Origin: Acidaminobacter sp.
Lineage (GTDB): Bacteria > Bacillota_A > Clostridia > Peptostreptococcales > Acidaminobacteraceae
Reading direction: 5' to 3'
Assembly: GCA_009881125.1 (NCBI GenBank)
Contig: WXFH01000040.1
Coordinates: 36,753-100,752, forward strand
Length of the DNA: 64,000 nucleotides
This document shows, piece by piece, positions 43,185 to 52,761 of the stretch (the stretch's first letter is position 1; every line of letters begins with the position of its first letter). The notes below the pieces were generated by a model that did not search any database, was not told where the DNA came from, and saw nothing but the letters and a program-made list of their open reading frames with translations. The position numbers and the translations under genes were made by a program.

Positions 43185-44627
43185 TTAATTGTGGAGATTT
43201 GATGGTTCTAAAGGGAGTCTGATCACAATTTGCGTGCCACTTCCGAGACCAGGGCTGTTAATTTCGATTTTTCCGCCGTGGGCCTCAATGATGGTCTTGC
43301 TGATTGTCAGCCCTATCCCCGCACCGCCGGTTCCACGGCTTCTGGATGGATCCACACGGTAGAACCGTTCAAAGACAAAGGGTAAGTCCTTTTCGGCAAT
43401 ACCCACGCCGGTGTCTGTCACCTGAAGGAGGGCTGTACCGCCTTCTCTTCGACAGTCAATCTCAATGCTGCCGCCTTCCGGGGTGAACTTTATACTATTG
43501 GCAAGGATATTAACGAGGACTTGGCTGATCTTGTCGCGGTCGCCGCTTAAGACCATCGGCTGAGCCTCGCTTTTTATGCCCTTGACTTTCAAATTGATGG
43601 ATTTTAAAGCTGCCTGATTTCGGTGAAGCTCTGCCTGTTGAAGCACGAGTTCAGCCAAATTAAAAGGCTTCTTCTGAAGAAGATTCATGTCATGTTCCAC
43701 CCGGGATAGCTGCTCCAGGTCGCCCACCAGTCGCTGAAGCCGCTTGATCTCCTCGTGACACAGGGAGAGTCTATATTCATCCGGCTTGAAGATCCCGTCC
43801 AGCATGCCTTCAAGATGGATCTGCACCGTCGAAAGCGGCGTTCTCAGTTCATGGGCGACATCCGAGGTCAGTCTTTTTCTCAGAATTGCCTGCTGCTCCA
43901 GGGTCTGCGCCAGATGGTCCACACTCTTTGTCATAGTGTCAATTTCCAAGGTGTGCGTACGCTCTACCACACTGCCAATGCGCTCATCATAATGCCCCTC
44001 AGCTATGCGCTGCGTTGCCGCCGTGACACGCAGAATTGGCCGTGTGAGCCTTCTGGATACCAGGATCGCCACGCATGCGGCTGTAAGAAAGCTGATGATC
44101 CCAACGGCCAGCAAAATCCGATTCAAAGTATGCAGAAACTCGAGGTCCGACTCCAAATAATAATAAGGTCCAAAGAATCCTATCTCCGCCACGCCGACCT
44201 TCTGTCCGTCCACCATCAGCGGGTAGGGCACTTCAACATAGTCACCCTGCCACTGCGGATAGCGTGTGCGCATATTCTCCGAAATCTGATTGAGCATGAG
44301 ATCACACATCATGTGATCCATGGCGCGTGCGCTGAAAATCTCTTTCCCGACTGAATTTTCAACGCGGAGGATCAGCCCCTCCCCTAAAGCGCTCATGCCG
44401 ATGGTCTCAATCAGCGCCACATTCCATTCATCCTCAGATTGATACAAGTTTTCGATCTGGTCGACAATCTCCAAATGTCTGCTGTCGATTTTACGCGTCA
44501 CATAATCCTGAAATTGTTGTTCCAAAAATAGATTGGACAACAGACTGATCAAGCCAACGGCGATCAGCGCAATGGTTATATGGGATACGACCATTCGAGT
44601 TCTAAGTTTTGTCACCAGCCTGTTCAA
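43185..44627 (-). CDS. Membrane sensor histidine kinase (BaeS-like)
   Basis: The 480-aa kinase has TM1 at about 12-34, an extracytoplasmic sensor (about 35-170), TM2 at about 170-192 and a HAMP domain. The phosphorylated His is H259 in SDVAHELRTPLS. It is followed by an N-box (NILANSIKFTPEGG), G1 (DTGVGI) and G2 (GGAGIGLTIS). The TTG start overlaps the response regulator's stop by 4 bp. The sensor loop contains HMMCDLM. The pair lies just downstream of an HMA/cupredoxin fusion gene, so copper or envelope stress is a possible signal. Confidence 0.93.
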   Translation of the reverse strand: MNRLVTKLRTRMVVSHITIALIAVGLISLLSNLFLEQQFQDYVTRKIDSRHLEIVDQIENLYQSEDEWNVALIETIGMSALGEGLILRVENSVGKEIFSARAMDHMMCDLMLNQISENMRTRYPQWQGDYVEVPYPLMVDGQKVGVAEIGFFGPYYYLESDLEFLHTLNRILLAVGIISFLTAACVAILVSRRLTRPILRVTAATQRIAEGHYDERIGSVVERTHTLEIDTMTKSVDHLAQTLEQQAILRKRLTSDVAHELRTPLSTVQIHLEGMLDGIFKPDEYRLSLCHEEIKRLQRLVGDLEQLSRVEHDMNLLQKKPFNLAELVLQQAELHRNQAALKSINLKVKGIKSEAQPMVLSGDRDKISQVLVNILANSIKFTPEGGSIEIDCRREGGTALLQVTDTGVGIAEKDLPFVFERFYRVDPSRSRGTGGAGIGLTISKTIIEAHGGKIEINSPGLGSGTQIVIRLPLEPSNLHN

Positions 44628-45328
44628 TCCACATCACCGCCAAAACGGTACCCGATACCGTGTACAGTCCTGATATACTGAGGGGCTTTCGAATCTGATT
44701 CGATTTTTTGCCTGATGTTTTTAATGTGGGAATCAATGCCTCTGTCAAAGCCGTCATAATCACTGCCCAAAGCAATTTCAATCAGTTCCCCGCGCGTGAA
44801 GACCTTTCTGGGATAACAGGCTAATGCCAGCAAAATTTTGTACTCATTGGGCGTCAAGGATACCTTGTCACCGGATTTCCATATTTCGCGGGCGAGCGTG
44901 TCTATAACCAGGTCGCCGTTCTGATAAGACATACGGTTCGAAAGCAGGGTTGGATCCTCCGAGCTCCGCCTGAGCAGCGCCGCGATCCTGGCTACAAGCT
45001 GTCTGGGACTGAAGGGTTTGGTCACATAATCATCTGCGCCCAATCCAAGTCCGTTGAGCAGATCTTCTTCCTGGGATTTGGCTGTGAGCATAATGATGGG
45101 GACACGGGACCATTTGCGGATAGCCGTACATACTTCTTCGCCCGGGAGATCGGGCAGCATGAGATCCAGGAGGATCAGCGCCGGCTCTTCACGCCGCGCC
45201 AAATCAACGCCGCTGGTTCCATCATGGGCTGTAATGACGTCATAGCCACTCGCTGTGAGATACTCCTTGATAACCTCCGCCAGGCTTGCCTCATCTTCAA
45301 TTAACAGGATTTTCGTCTTTCGCGTCAT
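44624..45328 (-). CDS. OmpR/PhoB-family response regulator
   Basis: The 234-aa regulator has a receiver domain (LLIEDE, LILLDLMLPDLPG, VTKPFSP) and a winged helix with GFDRGIDSHIKNIRQKIE. It is cotranscribed with the kinase by a 4-bp overlap. AAAGGAG precedes the ATG. The upstream HMA-TauE-cupredoxin gene ends only 54 bp away, so the three may share a transcript. Confidence 0.95.
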   Translation of the reverse strand: MTRKTKILLIEDEASLAEVIKEYLTASGYDVITAHDGTSGVDLARREEPALILLDLMLPDLPGEEVCTAIRKWSRVPIIMLTAKSQEEDLLNGLGLGADDYVTKPFSPRQLVARIAALLRRSSEDPTLLSNRMSYQNGDLVIDTLAREIWKSGDKVSLTPNEYKILLALACYPRKVFTRGELIEIALGSDYDGFDRGIDSHIKNIRQKIESDSKAPQYIRTVHGIGYRFGGDVD

Positions 45329-45382
45329 GGTTTTTGCACTCCTTTGCCCATCACCACTTCCACCAGCATGCTGATCGTGGTT

Positions 45383-46789
45383 CTATTTCGTGTTGTTTAA
45401 CGAATCCACCACCAAAATCTCACTGCGAATCATCCCCATCCAGCAAGAGAACGGGATTACCCCCGCTTGCTCCGGAACAAACTCAATCCAGTTGTCTCCA
45501 ACCATCAATGGCTTTTGAATATTGAATTCCGGAATTTGAACTGCGTCATTACAGGAATTAAGCGAGCCCTCTGCTGCTTCTATGTTGAATCTGACCGGGA
45601 TGCCCTTCTGCACGACAATGGGTTCATAATATCCGGGATGAAGTTCTATTGTGACGGTTTGAACACCGTCTTGCACCACAGCGATCTGTCCGTAATCCTC
45701 AAGGGTTTCCATTTCGATTTCAGTCACGCCGGGATTAAATGAGATGCCCGCGAGACTGAGTCCTCTGCCGGTCATAATGACACCCAGCGCTAGAACCATT
45801 ATGGCACTCAGCCTGAACAATTTTTGTGATACTGACCTGCTGATCAGAGTGCTCAAAAATCCCATTCCAAACATCAAGGGTACCGTACCCAAACTGAAGG
45901 CAAGCATAGACAGAGCCCCCGCTGAGAAGCTGCCCGTACCCAAAGCGTATAACTGCATGGACTGCAGCGGACCGCAGGGCATAAATCCATTGAGCAAACC
46001 TACCAGAAATGGTTTTTGAGAACGCTTATGACGATTGAGTTTATTTTTCAGGAACGCGGGCGGACGAGGAATCAGTTTTCCGGCCCAGGAACCGGCGCCC
46101 ATCAAATTAAGCCCCATCAGAATCATGAAAGCCCCGGCCACAATGGTTACAAAGCCCTTCGCGCTGTTGTCGAAGCCAATGACTTGTCCCAGCATGCCAA
46201 CAACACCCCCGAGGACAGTGTATGACACAACACGGCCGGCATTATACTGCAGGCTGGGTTTCATTGCCGCGCTATGATAGCCCTGATGCAGAACTTGATC
46301 TTCACGTTGAATGCACTGTGATAAGTTAATTCCACCGCACATTGCAATACAATGAACAGAGGTTATCAGACCCACAAGAAAAATTATGCCATAGCTTGCT
46401 TCGGATGTAATTTCCGGGATCAGTGTCACGCCTGATATTTTTTGAAGCATCCAAAAGAGCACAAAGATTAAGAGAACTAAAATGATCCCTTGTCCGTTTT
46501 TCCAAACTTCGCTTTGGGCCTCATTCCTTACACTGTATTCGCGGAGCGTGCTGCCTGTTTGGATGCCGACGGGGGTGACTTTGTATCCGGCAGCTTCAAT
46601 TCCATTTTTGATTTTTTCTTCTGACGTTTGTCCAAAAATGTAAACGATCTCTACGCTTCTCTTTTGCCGGTCTGCCTTCACTGAAAAGACGCCCTGCAGT
46701 CCGCTCAAAGCACTTTCAATTCTGATTTCACAGGCACTGCAGGTCATGCCGTCAACTCTTAAACTAAGCTTTTTCTCTTGTTGGTTCAT
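45383..46789 (-). CDS. HMA-TauE/SafE-cupredoxin fusion protein, probable copper handling
   Basis: The 468-aa protein has three parts. Residues 8-75 form a heavy-metal-associated domain with GMTCSAC (C17, C20). Residues about 105-360 form a six- to eight-helix sulfite-exporter-like (TauE/SafE, UreH-type) domain with SVHCIAMCGG and NGFMPCGPLQSM. Residues about 370-465 form a cupredoxin-like domain with Cys in FSCWMGM and another in NSCND. The parts suggest a metal relay across the membrane, probably copper. This architecture occurs in Firmicutes but is poorly studied. The adjacent two-component system may control it. GGAGTGAG precedes the ATG. Confidence 0.85.
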   Translation of the reverse strand: MNQQEKKLSLRVDGMTCSACEIRIESALSGLQGVFSVKADRQKRSVEIVYIFGQTSEEKIKNGIEAAGYKVTPVGIQTGSTLREYSVRNEAQSEVWKNGQGIILVLLIFVLFWMLQKISGVTLIPEITSEASYGIIFLVGLITSVHCIAMCGGINLSQCIQREDQVLHQGYHSAAMKPSLQYNAGRVVSYTVLGGVVGMLGQVIGFDNSAKGFVTIVAGAFMILMGLNLMGAGSWAGKLIPRPPAFLKNKLNRHKRSQKPFLVGLLNGFMPCGPLQSMQLYALGTGSFSAGALSMLAFSLGTVPLMFGMGFLSTLISRSVSQKLFRLSAIMVLALGVIMTGRGLSLAGISFNPGVTEIEMETLEDYGQIAVVQDGVQTVTIELHPGYYEPIVVQKGIPVRFNIEAAEGSLNSCNDAVQIPEFNIQKPLMVGDNWIEFVPEQAGVIPFSCWMGMIRSEILVVDSLNNTK

Positions 46790-46940
46790 GCGCTCACTCC
46801 ATCAACACCATACTCTGCCGTTCGTATTAGATTTGCGATAACGAGTGACTCTACGCTATCAATTTTGTCAGTATTGGCAGATCACAATTCTATCAAAGAC
46901 CTGTGGAGATTATGTGGAGGCGGATAGGTTTACACCCAAA

Positions 46941-47621
46941 CTAAAATTCAAAAATCTGGTATTCATGGTCCAGAAGATTTAAGGTGAGCAGCCTGCCTAC
47001 CAGCGGTTCGCCTTTTTCTATCAACAATTTCAAAGTTTCGCTGACCTGTATGGAGGCCACCAGGGCCGGTGTGAAAGCAGGATTCCCGAGTTCGGTTTCT
47101 ATGCCCTTCTCTGCCGTTTCAGGGTACAGCTTTGAGAAGACACCGGATCCGGGCATGATTGTCGTCACCTGACCATACCATCCCGCTATAGCACCGTGAA
47201 TCAGTGGTATTCCACAAACTGAACAGGCTTTCTCCAGGATTCTGCGCGTCGAAATATTGTCCAGCGCATCCACGACCACATCATGACCGGCAATCAATGC
47301 CACTGCGTTGTCATCTCTTAAAAAGACTGCTTTGGCGACGACTTCCACTTCTGAATTGACCTTTTGAATTCGCGACTTTGCAGCTTCAGCTTTGGAGGAG
47401 CCTATAAGCGCTTCTTCAGACAATAACTGACGGTTTAGGTTTGTCTCGTCAAAAACGTCTCCGTCAATGGCCGTTATGGTTCCTACACCCAAACGAGAGA
47501 GCATTTCAACAATATACCCACCCAGTCCTCCGCAGCCTACGACGCAGACCCGTTTCTTTTTTAAGGCTGTAATCTCATCTTGTGTCATAAGTTTCATATT
47601 TCTTTGATAGCGCTTCTCCAT
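46941..47621 (-). CDS. ThiF/MoeB-family adenylyltransferase
   Basis: The 226-aa E1-like enzyme has the nucleotide loop GCGGLGGYIVEMLSRLGVG, DGDVFDETNLNRQ and DALDNISTRR. It adenylates the C-terminal Gly of a small ubiquitin-like sulfur carrier. It lies next to the ThiS/MoaD gene and the AOR, which is the typical arrangement for tungstopterin cofactor supply. Zinc CxxC pairs of full MoeB are not seen, in line with the shorter HesA/ThiF type. Confidence 0.9.
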   Translation of the reverse strand: MEKRYQRNMKLMTQDEITALKKKRVCVVGCGGLGGYIVEMLSRLGVGTITAIDGDVFDETNLNRQLLSEEALIGSSKAEAAKSRIQKVNSEVEVVAKAVFLRDDNAVALIAGHDVVVDALDNISTRRILEKACSVCGIPLIHGAIAGWYGQVTTIMPGSGVFSKLYPETAEKGIETELGNPAFTPALVASIQVSETLKLLIEKGEPLVGRLLTLNLLDHEYQIFEF

Positions 47622-47662
47622 ATCTTGCCATGCCCCCCATTTGTATCTTCAGCATCTATAGG

Positions 47663-47860
47663 TTATCCACCGGCCAGCATATGAATAGCTTTTACATCAT
47701 CTCCGTCGTGTATAAACGTCGACTCATATTTTTCAACCGGTATAAACACACCATTGATTTTGACTACAATTTTTGCATAAATATAGTTTTTTTCTTTCAG
47801 CATGCTTGCTACCGTCATACCTTCCGACCATATCATAGGCTTGCCGTTGACCTGGATCAT
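47663..47860 (-). CDS. ThiS/MoaD-like sulfur carrier
   Basis: The 65-aa beta-grasp protein ends in Gly-Gly (HMLAGG), the site of adenylation and thiocarboxylation. Its KINGVFIPVEKYE core is ThiS/MoaD-like. The ATG at 47860 follows AGGTGAG. The flanking AOR and ThiF genes suggest it supplies the dithiolene sulfur of molybdopterin or tungstopterin rather than thiamine. Confidence 0.88.
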   Translation of the reverse strand: MIQVNGKPMIWSEGMTVASMLKEKNYIYAKIVVKINGVFIPVEKYESTFIHDGDDVKAIHMLAGG

Positions 47861-47935
47861 CCTTCTCACCTCTCTACCCTTTTAAGTGTACCTTTGAATT
47901 TTCGTTCCTACAACAGTTGTTCCATGCATTAAGAC

Positions 47936-47962
47936 AAAAAGAGGCGATCCCTCGCCTCTTTA
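47936..47962 (-). terminator. Terminator after the AOR gene
   Basis: AAGAGGCGA pairs with TCGCCTCTT around a 4-base loop, followed on the minus strand by TTTTTG. It separates AOR from the ThiS/ThiF genes, which may be served by read-through. Confidence 0.85.
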
Positions 47963-47973
47963 AGAGTTTAAGT

Positions 47974-50133
47974 TTACGCTTGAAGCGGCGTGACCACTTC
48001 CAGCACTTCAGGCAGATCCATGCCAATCTCCCTGAGATACGCTGTGGTAGGGACGCCTTCAGACGACCAGCCTCTGCGCTTGTATACCGCATCCGTCAGT
48101 TTTTCGTACTGGTCCACTCGATACGCCCGCACTATGGCAATCTTCTCTTCCACCGACTTGCCTTCCGGATCCACCCCAATCAGCTCTTTCATCTGCTGAT
48201 CATACCGCTCCTGCCTGGACAGGTACTCCTGCGCCGTCACCGGACCCATTGACCGGTAAGGCATAGCGTCGTGAACTCTCAGTCCTTTGCCCATCCGGAT
48301 GTTGAAAACCCTCTGGAAATTGTAGACCCGCTCGGATTGACGGATCAGCTCGTGCTTGTCAATGGAAGCCCCCGTGACCCCATTATAAAGGTCCACGTAG
48401 TTCTGTACGTGCTCAGGGATCTTCGCAGGCTCGTCTGTCATGCCATTGTCCGCCGGCGTCGTGTCATTCCACGGCAGCTTACATAGACCCATCAGGCCAA
48501 ACCACGTCCGGAACATTGGGAAGTAGTGCAGCGCCTCTGCCTTATCCTCAAAGGTCGGGATCTGGTTGTTGACCATATCCATGAAGATCAGCCAGGCTTC
48601 ATCATGCTGCGGCCCCTTGTTCGTCAGGCCATAGCCCCCCTGCTGTGCCAGGGATTCCTTTGGCAGGTATTCGGAGACCTCAAGGCCCTTCTGCTCCATG
48701 CCAATATCCTCAAGAAACGCCCGATCCGCCCCAAATTCCTCCGCGAAGTACTGCTTCAGGTGTCTGACGCCAAGACCTATGTGATACCCAAAGCCTTCTC
48801 CTCTGGACATCTGGTGCAGCAGTTCCAGCTGCGCCATGGCATTTCCAAAGGTCAGCTCAAGACCTCCCGTGTGGCTCTTGTCAATGATTCCCCGCTCATA
48901 GCACTCCATGGCAAAAGCTGTAATCGTGCCAAAGGAGATGGTATCCACGCCGTAGGTATCGCAGTAAAAATTGGCCTCCAGAATGATTTCCGGATCAAAG
49001 ATCCCGCAGTTGGAGCCAAGACCCGCCGCGTTTTCGTATTCCGGTCCGTCTATGGTCACCTTGTGGCCTTTGTAGGGTCCCGTCTTGAGTTCAAAGTGAT
49101 CTGCCGTCTTGGCGCAGGAGAGCGAGCACCCATACCAGCATCCGTCCGGCATCCCCTGGGTGGTGTATTTCTCAATAAAGACTTTGGACGCAATCTTATA
49201 GGTATCCGGGTGACTCCCGTACTGATAGTTGTGGGTTGGCAGCAGATCATAGGCATCCATGACCTCTATGATGTTGGCCGTGCCAATCTGACGCATACGG
49301 CACTGGGCATCATCCAGGTCGTGGATCTGACGGTGGAGCTTGATCCCCGCCTTGTTGATCCGGCTCTGGTCCGCCGGCTTATTGAGATTGCCTTTGGTAC
49401 CCCGGAACCGGATGACGACCGCCTTGATCTTCTTGTCCCTGAAGACCCGGCCTATGCCGCCGCGGCCCGCCTGCTTCAGCCTGGCCACCTGTCGCCGGAG
49501 GTCGTAAAACGAGAAGTTCAGGAGGCCTATGTTAGCGTGCTCCGCTGCCGTACCGGCGCAGATGATCGAAATGTTTTTCTTATCTTCTTCATCTTCAGCG
49601 TACATCTCCGTCAGCTGTTCCGCCACAACGTGGCCGTCCACTGCTTCCAGCGGCGCTTCTTCTATGGTCACCCGGCCACTGTTGCCGTCTATGAAAATGA
49701 CGACGTCCTTTTCAGACTTCCCGCTGATCTCCAGAGCATCATACCCGGAGAATTTCAGATATGGACCAAAGTACCCGCCTACATTGGAATCAATGGGCAT
49801 GTCCGTCATGGGCGAAATGGTGCAGACCAGGGATTTTCCTGAGCCGGGATACTGGGTGATGCCGCAGATCGGACCGCCTGCGACAATGATGGCATTTTCC
49901 GGATCATTCCATCTGGTTGACGGCTTCACCGCGTCCCACAACAGTTTCAGGCCATAGCCCTTGCCGCCTATGAATTTCTCCCGTACCAGGGCCGGGACCG
50001 CTCTGGCTTCCACCCGGTTCTCTCCCAGCCGGATATGTAAGGATCTGTCTGTATAGCCCCGCTCCAATGGCGCGGGCTCGTAATCGAACGCTGTCAGCAG
50101 CGTCCGCGCTTCTTTCATGGCTTTGATCTCCAC
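47974..50133 (-). CDS. aor: Tungsten-containing aldehyde:ferredoxin oxidoreductase
   Basis: The 719-aa protein belongs to the AOR family. The N-terminal domain binds the bis-pterin cofactor (GGKGYGLKLLWD, GPICGITQYPGSGK). The 4Fe-4S ligands are C332, C336 and C340 (CWYGCSLSC) plus a later Cys in GLCKLPWND. AORs oxidise aldehydes to carboxylic acids, or reduce acids with low-potential ferredoxin. The C-x3-C-x3-C spacing resembles the FOR/GOR-type branch more than classical AOR (C-x2-C-x3-C). The GTG start follows AGGAGGGG. A polyferredoxin gene lies directly upstream in the same operon. Confidence 0.94.
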   Translation of the reverse strand: MEIKAMKEARTLLTAFDYEPAPLERGYTDRSLHIRLGENRVEARAVPALVREKFIGGKGYGLKLLWDAVKPSTRWNDPENAIIVAGGPICGITQYPGSGKSLVCTISPMTDMPIDSNVGGYFGPYLKFSGYDALEISGKSEKDVVIFIDGNSGRVTIEEAPLEAVDGHVVAEQLTEMYAEDEEDKKNISIICAGTAAEHANIGLLNFSFYDLRRQVARLKQAGRGGIGRVFRDKKIKAVVIRFRGTKGNLNKPADQSRINKAGIKLHRQIHDLDDAQCRMRQIGTANIIEVMDAYDLLPTHNYQYGSHPDTYKIASKVFIEKYTTQGMPDGCWYGCSLSCAKTADHFELKTGPYKGHKVTIDGPEYENAAGLGSNCGIFDPEIILEANFYCDTYGVDTISFGTITAFAMECYERGIIDKSHTGGLELTFGNAMAQLELLHQMSRGEGFGYHIGLGVRHLKQYFAEEFGADRAFLEDIGMEQKGLEVSEYLPKESLAQQGGYGLTNKGPQHDEAWLIFMDMVNNQIPTFEDKAEALHYFPMFRTWFGLMGLCKLPWNDTTPADNGMTDEPAKIPEHVQNYVDLYNGVTGASIDKHELIRQSERVYNFQRVFNIRMGKGLRVHDAMPYRSMGPVTAQEYLSRQERYDQQMKELIGVDPEGKSVEEKIAIVRAYRVDQYEKLTDAVYKRRGWSSEGVPTTAYLREIGMDLPEVLEVVTPLQA

Positions 50134-50184
50134 TGAGTCCCCTCCTGTCTGTTTAAATCCTGCTATTTTTGCGGCATTTAAGCC

Positions 50185-50607
50185 TTACTTGAAAAAGGTC
50201 ACTTTTTCAAGGGGCACTTGCGCAGCGTCCTTGTCTATGTAGAGCGCCTCAGCCGGACACACGCCGGCGCAGATGCCGCAGGCCACACATTTGAATGGTT
50301 CCTGGAACTCATCATGCTGCATCATGACGGACGCGTCGCAAAAGCCCACGCACATCAGGCAGCCCACACATTTTTTCTTATCGATGCGCACTACGCCCAG
50401 GGCGTCTCTTTTGATCGCCATGACAGGGCAAATATCAATGCAGAAGCCGCACTGATTGCAGACGTGAATCCGCTTGTCCTGACCGTGCTCGGTAATGCGG
50501 ATCGCAGATTTTTCACGGTCCTTCACCTTAAAATAGGCGTTTGAGCATGCCATCTCACAAGCGCTGCAGGCTATGCACCGATCTTCTATCTTTTGCAGGA
50601 TTTTCAA
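50185..50607 (-). CDS. Polyferredoxin subunit of the AOR
   Basis: The 140-aa protein has four Cys clusters: CIACSACEMAC, CNQCGFCIDIC, CVGCLMCVGFC and CVACGICAGVC, enough for four 4Fe-4S centres. It probably carries electrons between AOR and ferredoxin or another carrier. I place the start at TTG 50607 because GGAGG is 7 bases upstream; a GTG at 50616 overlaps the ribosome site. It lies 51 bp before aor. Confidence 0.92.
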   Translation of the reverse strand: MKILQKIEDRCIACSACEMACSNAYFKVKDREKSAIRITEHGQDKRIHVCNQCGFCIDICPVMAIKRDALGVVRIDKKKCVGCLMCVGFCDASVMMQHDEFQEPFKCVACGICAGVCPAEALYIDKDAAQVPLEKVTFFK

Positions 50608-50774
50608 ACCCTTCACCTCCGAAGTCGAATTTGAGCTAAGGCAACTGCCAAAGTTAGTGCTATAACGTGACTGATGCCCTTTCAGCTCATTTTATTAAAT
50701 ATTGTGTTACGAAGTTAATCCTCAGAATTGGCATCCCTTCTCAATTTCCAGGCAGTCGTCAACGACTCCAAAAT

Positions 50775-51923
50775 TTAGACCACCGAAGGCTCAAAGACCA
50801 GTTTGTTTTGCTTGATTCGACTGAGGGTCAATGTCTCTACCGGCAAAGTCAGCTTTTCTCCCAATATGTATTCAGACATGATCAGACCTGTCGAAGGGCC
50901 AAACATAAAACCATGACCACTGAACCCAGCGGCAACATAGAATCCCTCCACCTCTTCAACTGGTCCATAAATAGGTTGACGGTCCGGAGACATATTGTAC
51001 AGACCAGCCCATTGTCTGAGTACTTTTGCGTTTCTAAGCGGCGGTAAAAGTTTTGTAGCGCAGAGTGCCATTTCCTCAAGGAATTGCCAGCTGCTGGTCG
51101 TCCTGAGGTCCCGCGGTTCGTTCTCATCTCCGCGTCCCATGATGATGCCGCCATGCGGGACCTGCTGACAATAGATGTTCAACGAAAAAGACATGACCAT
51201 AGGCCCCAGAATCTCTTCTATTGGCTCTGTGACAAGAATCTGATGTCTTTCAGAATAAACCGGAAGGTCAACGCCTGCCATTTGAGCAATTTTTTGAGAA
51301 TAGCCGCCTGCGGCATTTAGAACAACAGCTGTAGCAACATCACCTTTATTGGTTCTGACGCCCCTGATTTTTCCGTTTTCTACATCGATCCCCGTTACTT
51401 CTGTGTGCGTCATGATCGTAGCGCCCAAGCGTTTCGCTGCATCAGCAAAAGCTTGAGTGGTATGAAAAGGATTCAGATGGCCATCCTTTTGATGGAACGC
51501 CGCTGAAATCAACCCATCCGTATTCAGAAAAGGAACGATCTCTTTCGCTTCTTCTAAGGTAAGCAGTTTCGAATGGATCCCCATTCTATTTTGGACTTCA
51601 ATATTTTTGATAAATTGTTCATGCTCCTTATCGGTGCTGGTCACCAATAAATAACCGCCCTGCTTAAATTCAATGTCACCGTCGTATTCCAGCTCTTCGT
51701 TCGCAGTCTCAAAGAAATCGCACGAATGCTTAGAAATCATACAGTTGAGCTCGGTCCCCCACTGCTGGCGTATACCGGCGCCGCAGCGGCCTGTAGATCC
51801 ACTTGCCAGGTAGCCCTTTTCAATCAGGAGTACATTTTTCACACCTTTTTTCGCCAGGAAGTAGGCTGTTGCGCAACCGGAAATCCCACCGCCAATAATG
51901 ACCACATCTGCTGTCTTCATCAT
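50775..51923 (-). CDS. FAD-dependent amine or amino-acid dehydrogenase (sarcosine oxidase beta/HcnC-like)
   Basis: The 382-aa DAO-type flavoprotein has the FAD-binding VVIIGGGISGCATAYFLAKKG at residue 6. The Gly-rich SGSTGRCGAGIRQQWG and the C-terminal GFSGHGFMFGPSTG are typical of SoxB, HcnC and hydroxyproline dehydrogenases. It oxidises a C-N bond of an amino acid or N-methyl amine. Its start overlaps the upstream gene's stop. With the next three genes it forms a multi-subunit Fe-S/flavin complex, so electrons probably go to ferredoxin or NAD rather than oxygen. Confidence 0.9.
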   Translation of the reverse strand: MMKTADVVIIGGGISGCATAYFLAKKGVKNVLLIEKGYLASGSTGRCGAGIRQQWGTELNCMISKHSCDFFETANEELEYDGDIEFKQGGYLLVTSTDKEHEQFIKNIEVQNRMGIHSKLLTLEEAKEIVPFLNTDGLISAAFHQKDGHLNPFHTTQAFADAAKRLGATIMTHTEVTGIDVENGKIRGVRTNKGDVATAVVLNAAGGYSQKIAQMAGVDLPVYSERHQILVTEPIEEILGPMVMSFSLNIYCQQVPHGGIIMGRGDENEPRDLRTTSSWQFLEEMALCATKLLPPLRNAKVLRQWAGLYNMSPDRQPIYGPVEEVEGFYVAAGFSGHGFMFGPSTGLIMSEYILGEKLTLPVETLTLSRIKQNKLVFEPSVV

Positions 51924-52705
51924 TTGCTGTGCCCCCTTACGGCTTCATCAGCGATTTCGCCGAGCTTGAGAGATTTTACAGGCTGCCTGTAAGTACCAAG
52001 TGTCAGCGCCTCCATGGACTTGCCAGTCATAATTGAGATCTCTTTCAAAACCATTGGTCCGCAGTTTTTGGATTGACACGGTCCCATCCCTACCCTGCTG
52101 AGCCGTTTAATTTCATCAAAGGTCGTGTAACCCTTTCTGATCAGCCCCCTGATCATGCCCAGACTTACATCAGAGCATCTGCAGACAATCACATCATCAT
52201 CCGCTTGTCTTACCTCAACCGGTTCGACTTTGATGTTTCTGATTTGACGGACGAAAGGCTTTCCTACAGCGACAGAGACCACAGCCGTCCTGTCCATAGC
52301 TTTGGTGTTCAACACTTTTATGACTTTGACCGGCGTTATAAAATTGCCTTCCCGGTCCAGACCTTTAATAATCATGCCAGGTTCAGGCATAGGTAAAAAT
52401 TCATAAGGCAATTTTACCAAAGCCTCAGTATCTGAATAGGTCATATCCACCGCCATGATCGCAAGGCCCGGACACTTGCCAATACAGAGGCCACAGCCAT
52501 TGCAATTGTCCTCTACAACGACCGGTCGATCATTAATATCTTCAAAGGGTCGAATGCCTCCGCGATGACAGGCGGTATAACATGGATTACATGGGATTTT
52601 TTTGTAACATTCAACGACAATAATCGCCCCCCGATTCAGACGCTCTTCAGACGGAAAGACGCTGTCGATGTCCTCAGGTGTTGGTATTCCAGTATTTTCG
52701 AGCAT
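51920..52705 (-). CDS. Fe-S subunit with 4Fe-4S and BFD-like 2Fe-2S domains
   Basis: The 261-aa protein has a first Cys group, CYKKIPCNPCYTAC, then a ferredoxin group, CNGCGLCIGKC. The C-terminal BFD/Fer2-like domain carries VCRCSDV and GMGPCQSKNC. It probably relays electrons within the dehydrogenase complex. The ATG at 52705 follows GGAGGTG at good spacing. Alone among the four genes, its upstream neighbour ends 57 bp away. Confidence 0.88.
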   Translation of the reverse strand: MLENTGIPTPEDIDSVFPSEERLNRGAIIVVECYKKIPCNPCYTACHRGGIRPFEDINDRPVVVEDNCNGCGLCIGKCPGLAIMAVDMTYSDTEALVKLPYEFLPMPEPGMIIKGLDREGNFITPVKVIKVLNTKAMDRTAVVSVAVGKPFVRQIRNIKVEPVEVRQADDDVIVCRCSDVSLGMIRGLIRKGYTTFDEIKRLSRVGMGPCQSKNCGPMVLKEISIMTGKSMEALTLGTYRQPVKSLKLGEIADEAVRGHSK

Positions 52706-52761
52706 TATGCTTGGCACCTCCAATTCATGATGAGCAATTCACAGGCTCTCGAGAAAAGACT

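Noticed and set aside
48526..49842. 438-codon open frame on the plus strand opposite the AOR gene
   Set aside because: Antisense to a complete, motif-rich AOR gene; no recognisable motifs and no plausible start.
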